Positions 6,568-10,291 of a DNA stretch of 10,291 nt are shown one piece after another. A program made the translations under genes and the position numbers. The notes under the pieces are model-generated. The model did no database searches. It was not told the DNA's origin and was given only the letters and a program-made list of their open reading frames with translations. Within the stretch, counting starts at the first letter, position 1. Each line of letters opens with the position of its first letter. Where the stretch lies: contig DYJV01000072.1 of NCBI GenBank assembly GCA_020722945.1, positions 1-10,291 of the forward strand, read 5' to 3'. The stretch is from Candidatus Methylomirabilis sp. (lineage in GTDB: Bacteria > DYJV01).

Positions 6568-7215
6568 ATGTTATTTTTTCAATTGGGATTAAAAGTATTA
6601 ACCAACAGACTAAAGCCATATCAGTTGCGGGGGTATATAGGGAATAAATTTAAAGAGGAGATTCTGTTACATCATCATATTGATAAAAATAAGTTTCTGT
6701 ATAAATATCCATTGGTTCAGTATAAAAGTATAGGAGATAATTATTATATTATAGGATTAAATGAAGGGGCTTATGTGCTAAAAAACTTGTGGGATAAAAT
6801 AGATATTGTCCGAGTCTATAATAGAGAGATTGAAATTATTGAAAAAAGTTTAAACTACAAGGATATAGAAATAGGTGAAAGCAATGAAATATATGAATAC
6901 AAATTTTTAACAAGATGGCTTCCATTAAATCAAGAAAACTATGAAAAATTTAAATTGTTGCTATATAATGAAAGACGAGAAAAATTAGAAAAAATTTTGA
7001 TTAACAATATTATTTCGTTCTGTAAAGCAGCGGATTATACCATAAAGGATAGGCTAAACTGCTCGGTAAATTTAAGAAGCACTTATGCGCACTTAAAAGG
7101 AATCAAAATGGTAGCATTTAAAGGTCATTTTAAAATAAATTTTTTATTGCCAGATTATATAGGACTCGGCAAATCTATTAGTAGAGGATTTGGAACAATT
7201 ATGAAAATTAAATAA
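6568..7215 (+). CDS. cas6: CRISPR pre-crRNA endoribonuclease Cas6 (Cas6b-like)
   Basis: Cas6 cuts the CRISPR precursor transcript within each repeat to release crRNAs for the type I effector complex. The 215 residues carry the N-terminal RGYIGNKF block (21-28), then LLHHH (33-37), YPLVQYK (47-53) and EYKFLTRWLPLNQENY (110-125). The C-terminal glycine-rich loop GLGKSISRGFGT (199-210) is the Cas6 RNA-binding hallmark. The histidines at 35-37 correspond in position to the paired catalytic histidines reported for archaeal Cas6b (38 and 40 in Methanococcus maripaludis). The ATG fits the start of the family fold, but no Shine-Dalgarno sequence precedes it; an in-frame TGA at 6535-6537 limits upstream extension. 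The gene points away from the flagellar operon and toward cas3, whose stop codon it overlaps by eight bases. It is the only cas gene here on the plus strand. Very AT-rich. Confidence 0.88.
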   Translation: MLFFQLGLKVLTNRLKPYQLRGYIGNKFKEEILLHHHIDKNKFLYKYPLVQYKSIGDNYYIIGLNEGAYVLKNLWDKIDIVRVYNREIEIIEKSLNYKDIEIGESNEIYEYKFLTRWLPLNQENYEKFKLLLYNERREKLEKILINNIISFCKAADYTIKDRLNCSVNLRSTYAHLKGIKMVAFKGHFKINFLLPDYIGLGKSISRGFGTIMKIK

Positions 7216-9649
7216 TCCATTCAGTCACTCCTCTGTTAAATCCCATTCCAGATAATTCTTCACTATCATAGACTTTGTTTTTGTTATCATTTATAAATTC
7301 ATTAGGCAATATATACAATTCTTTCCATTGTGTTGGTTTTTTACATATAGCAGATACTATATTTTCAGGTATATTAATTATATATTGATAAAATTCACCT
7401 TTTATTTTTAGAAAATTCCTTCTCGCTTTAATATGCCAATCACCTTCTTTATTCTCATATAATGATAGGACTTCATCTTTAAATTTTTTCCAAACTTTTT
7501 TTGCCTCATCCAATTCTATAAATACACTCACATAAATTGGCAATTCTTGAATCAATTTGAATTGAGATATACCAGTATAATCAAACTTATTTATATGTTT
7601 AATTAATTCTGATGATGCCTGCATACTCATTTTATCTTTTGCATTGGTGAAAAATTCATTTATCATTTGTAAAAATTTGTCTTCATTTTTATTTGTCGTT
7701 GGCAAGTTATTCTTTGTGCAGTCTTCCACTAAAATTCTATCATAAATATATTTCCAGTAATTTTTACCTTCATCCATAGAATTTTTTAATTCCATTACTA
7801 CAACATTCCCAATTTTATTTTTATATCCGTTTCTATTACACCTACCGCAACTCTGTATAATTGAATCCATTGGTGCCATATCTCTGTAAATCACATCAAC
7901 ATCAATGTCAACACCTGCTTCTATTAATTGGGTAGTAACAATAATTGCTTTTTCAATATCTTTTATTTTATCAATTCGTTTTTTTCTTTCGTAAGGAGTA
8001 ATATTTGTTGATAAATAAATTTTTGAATATTCGGAAAATCGTTCATCCTCTTTTATTTTTTCAAATATTTCAATAGTTGATTTTATAGTATTTAAAATAA
8101 CCATTTTTTTATCTGATTTATCCTTTAATAATTTATCAAACAAATCATCTAAAGTCGTAATTTTGCTATCATATTTTAACCTTACCCTATTTAAATTATT
8201 GAAATATGCCCCGGAATTTTCTAATAATTCTATTGCCTCAACTTCACTGAATATTAAAGGCTTTGTTGCTGTTAATAATATTATATATGTATTGAAATAT
8301 TTCACCAATAATTTTAAAATAAAATTTACAATTTGCCAATACTTAATAGGAATATTCTGCACTTCATCAAGAATAATTATAGAGTTTGAAATGTTATAAA
8401 ATTTTTTAAGCATGCGATTCTTATAACCTATAAGCGTATAAAACAATTGTATAAATGTTGTTACAATGACTGTTGAGTCCCAATTTTCTATATGAAGCAG
8501 TGCCTTTTCAACCGGTAAGTTTTCATCGCCAGTTCTATATGTACTATCAGAAAAATAATGATGCTTAAGTAAATATAAATTTTCTTTATTTTTAAATTCT
8601 GGTATTGAAGATAAAATATCTTTAATCACTTCGTAATTTTGTTCAATTATACTTGTAAATGGAAGCGAATAAATTATTCTTGCATTTTGTAAATCTTTTA
8701 TCTTTTCTTTTATCTTCATCGCAACTGCAAGCGATGTAATTGTTTTCCCTGAACCTGTAGGAGCGTTTATTGTAAAGATTTTATTTTTATCTAAATCAAT
8801 AGTTTCCAATTTATTTAAAACTTCCTGATAAATCCTTTCTCGCATTTCTATTAATGACAAATCATTTATAGGTTTTTCTTTAACTGTATCAATATACTTT
8901 TTTGTAATGTTAAATTTTTTCTCTTTATAATTATTTATTATATCAAACTCAATATTTAAAGCATCATCTTTAACATCGACTTTTGAGGCATCTATCTTAT
9001 CATAAGATATTAATAGCGAATATAAATACTGGTTAATTATAAAATAATAGTTCTTCAAATCTTCGTCGTTTTCAATAAAATTATATTCATATTCTTGCTC
9101 TGCCAATTCGCGTTCTATTTCTATATTGTAATCGTCATCTTTTATATTGTCAAATAAAGAATAAAAATTTTCAAATTGGACATCAGAATAAATTTCATGA
9201 AAATCACTTATAGAATTTTCCTGTATATCCTTTATCTGTTTTTGTAAGGTTTTGTAATCTTTAATTTCAACATCATCATCAAGACTCTGTAAATTCCCGT
9301 GATGATGTTTTACAATTTGATAAGAAATTAAAGGCAGGTATTTAAAAAGTTTATTTTCTAACAAATCGTTTTTACTTAAATAATTTTTCAGATTATAATA
9401 AGTAAAGATAGCACTTAATAAACTATGATTAGATAAATTCGAACTATTATTATCTTTTAAATGTTCTTGAAAAAAAGTAGTATATTTACCGAAATCATGA
9501 GAAATTCCTATAATATAACCAATATCTTTTAAAACATTTTTATTTAAGTTTGCCGATAAATTTGTCTTAATAATTTTAGATTTAATATTATTACCAACAT
9601 TATAAAGATGGTCTTTTAACAATTTATGCGGATGAGAATAATATTCCAT
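7208..9649 (-). CDS. cas3: CRISPR-associated HD nuclease-helicase Cas3
   Basis: Cas3 is recruited by target-bound Cascade, then nicks, unwinds and degrades DNA. This 813-residue protein has the full HD-helicase layout. The HD nuclease has H14, H51-D52 (GISHDFGK), H75, the KHHHG cluster (114-118) and D217 (SYDKIDAS). The superfamily 2 helicase has Walker A APTGSGKT (296-303), the DExx box DEVQ (428-431), motif III LLTATKP (458-464), motif V around TQLIEAGVDID (573-583) and motif VI QSCGRCNRNG (599-608). All catalytic residues look intact, so it should be active. A C-terminal region of about 150 residues follows. It starts three bases after the cas5 stop, with GGAG inside the cas5 end, so the two are co-transcribed. 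Its stop overlaps the end of the convergent cas6. Domain order, size and the adjacent cas5 favour type I-B, but cas8 would be needed to settle the subtype. Confidence 0.97.
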   Translation of the reverse strand: MEYYSHPHKLLKDHLYNVGNNIKSKIIKTNLSANLNKNVLKDIGYIIGISHDFGKYTTFFQEHLKDNNSSNLSNHSLLSAIFTYYNLKNYLSKNDLLENKLFKYLPLISYQIVKHHHGNLQSLDDDVEIKDYKTLQKQIKDIQENSISDFHEIYSDVQFENFYSLFDNIKDDDYNIEIERELAEQEYEYNFIENDEDLKNYYFIINQYLYSLLISYDKIDASKVDVKDDALNIEFDIINNYKEKKFNITKKYIDTVKEKPINDLSLIEMRERIYQEVLNKLETIDLDKNKIFTINAPTGSGKTITSLAVAMKIKEKIKDLQNARIIYSLPFTSIIEQNYEVIKDILSSIPEFKNKENLYLLKHHYFSDSTYRTGDENLPVEKALLHIENWDSTVIVTTFIQLFYTLIGYKNRMLKKFYNISNSIIILDEVQNIPIKYWQIVNFILKLLVKYFNTYIILLTATKPLIFSEVEAIELLENSGAYFNNLNRVRLKYDSKITTLDDLFDKLLKDKSDKKMVILNTIKSTIEIFEKIKEDERFSEYSKIYLSTNITPYERKKRIDKIKDIEKAIIVTTQLIEAGVDIDVDVIYRDMAPMDSIIQSCGRCNRNGYKNKIGNVVVMELKNSMDEGKNYWKYIYDRILVEDCTKNNLPTTNKNEDKFLQMINEFFTNAKDKMSMQASSELIKHINKFDYTGISQFKLIQELPIYVSVFIELDEAKKVWKKFKDEVLSLYENKEGDWHIKARRNFLKIKGEFYQYIINIPENIVSAICKKPTQWKELYILPNEFINDNKNKVYDSEELSGMGFNRGVTEWII

Positions 9650-9652
9650 AAA

Positions 9653-10291
9653 TTACTCCATAAAGATGATATTATTTTTCCCGCCATTATATTCTATTTC
9701 ATAAATTTCAGTTCCTACTTTAAAATCTGCTTTTATCTCATTCCCATTAATCTCATATATGTAATTATCAAACAGATATAATTCTCTCCCATACTTCCCC
9801 CCCACTTTTTTCTTAAAATTTATCGGCATACGTTCAATCATATATTGAACTTCTTTATCAGTAAAATCCAATTCATTGATATAACTCTGTTTAAATACAG
9901 AATTAATTTTTATTTTTTGATTTTTTGTTCTTTTTACTTTCTTTGTCAAAGAAATCAATTCAATATCAGCAAGAAATTCTGATAAACCAAAATATAATCC
10001 AAAATGTAAATTCTTATATTTAATTTTCTCTGAAAGTTTATCAATATATTTTTCATTATAAAAAAATATTCTATATTTTATAACATCATCTATAGGAACA
10101 ATAATTTCAAGATTTACCTGTTGCGGATTACCCCCAAATTTAATCGGTACTTTTGTATTTATATAATTTACTGTTTGCATAATTTTCCTAAACTTTGATA
10201 TAATTTGAATACCTATTCTTGTATTCTGTTCTCCAAGTTCTTCATAATAACTATCTCTTGCCAAACCTAATATAGATGCAATCATCCCCAT
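9653..10291 (-). CDS. cas5: Cascade subunit Cas5 (N-terminus beyond window)
   Basis: Cas5 is a RAMP-fold subunit that caps the 5' handle of crRNA in the type I complex. The visible 212 residues run to a true stop at 9653-9655. They begin with MGMIASILGL, which in type I-B Cas5 proteins lies about 40 residues in, after a PPRT-like segment. The methionine at the window edge is therefore probably internal, and the real start lies off the right side. Supporting blocks are NTRIGIQIISKFRKIMQTVN (23-42) and HFGLYFGLSEFLADI (96-110); the latter resembles the conserved GxSEF region. The fold is rich in predicted strands and has no membrane segment. The gene sits just upstream of cas3 with a 3-base gap. 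cas8 and cas7 would be expected further right, but this cannot be seen. Confidence 0.85.
   Translation of the reverse strand: MGMIASILGLARDSYYEELGEQNTRIGIQIISKFRKIMQTVNYINTKVPIKFGGNPQQVNLEIIVPIDDVIKYRIFFYNEKYIDKLSEKIKYKNLHFGLYFGLSEFLADIELISLTKKVKRTKNQKIKINSVFKQSYINELDFTDKEVQYMIERMPINFKKKVGGKYGRELYLFDNYIYEINGNEIKADFKVGTEIYEIEYNGGKNNIIFME

Noticed and set aside
7010-7120. Possible catalytic loss in Cas6 because no histidine appears in the usual N-terminal place of Cas6e or Cas6f
   Set aside because: Those are different subfamilies; the Cas6b-type histidines at residues 35-37 are present, so the enzyme need not be inactive.
7186-7243. Imperfect inverted repeat (GGATTT-GG-AACA with TGTTAAATCC) across the cas6-cas3 junction as a terminator
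   Set aside because: It has a two-base bulge, a loop of 36 bases, and no T-run on either strand, and it lies inside both coding ends.
6445-10291. CRISPR array within or beside the cas genes
   Set aside because: No direct repeats of 25-40 bases with regular spacers were found; the only gap over 100 bases (6445-6567) is filled by promoter-like elements.

Overview
This is an AT-rich bacterial window. It holds a divergent pair (an RNA-binding protein and a secreted beta-propeller), a five-gene late-flagellar operon, and the end of a class 1 (type I, probably I-B) CRISPR-Cas locus. The organism is a motile bacterium that uses FliW-CsrA control of flagellar assembly. The order flgN-flgK-flgL-fliW-csrA is the one known from Firmicutes, and it also occurs in spirochaetes and several deep or candidate phyla; gammaproteobacteria normally lack FliW. 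I cannot name the species or phylum from the sequence.

Layout. Bases 1-146 hold no gene I can support. A 93-residue single-RRM protein is on the minus strand (147-428). It shares a 280-base divergent control region, which carries a three-copy 9-bp repeat, with a plus-strand gene for an exported six-repeat NHL propeller (709-1935). A strong hairpin at about 1948-1991 has its T-run on the minus strand, so it ends the flagellar operon coming from the right. That operon runs leftward from about 6480: flgN (FlgK/FlgL chaperone), flgK and flgL (hook-filament junction proteins), fliW and csrA. Spacing is tight, every gene has a Shine-Dalgarno sequence, and a sigma-28-like promoter precedes flgN. The flagellin (hag/fliC) that FliW and CsrA would control is not in the window.

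From 6568 to the right edge lies the CRISPR-Cas region: cas6 (Cas6b-type pre-crRNA endonuclease) on the plus strand, meeting cas3 (HD nuclease-helicase) tail to tail with an 8-base overlap, with cas5 directly upstream of cas3 and cut by the window edge. No CRISPR array, cas1, cas2, cas4, cas7 or cas8 is visible; if present they lie beyond the right edge or elsewhere.

How the parts work together. FlgN delivers FlgK and FlgL to the export apparatus, FlgK and FlgL form the hook-filament junction, and FliW (which senses flagellin) antagonises CsrA (which blocks flagellin translation), so one transcript links junction assembly to control of filament synthesis. In the cas locus, Cas6 would cut pre-crRNA, Cas5 is part of Cascade, and Cas3 degrades the target. 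The cas part is visibly poorer in G+C than the flagellar part. I saw no wholly unknown system. The most unusual points are the convergent cas6 with a possibly leaderless mRNA, the repeat cluster between the RRM and NHL genes, and the inserted domains in FlgK and FlgL.
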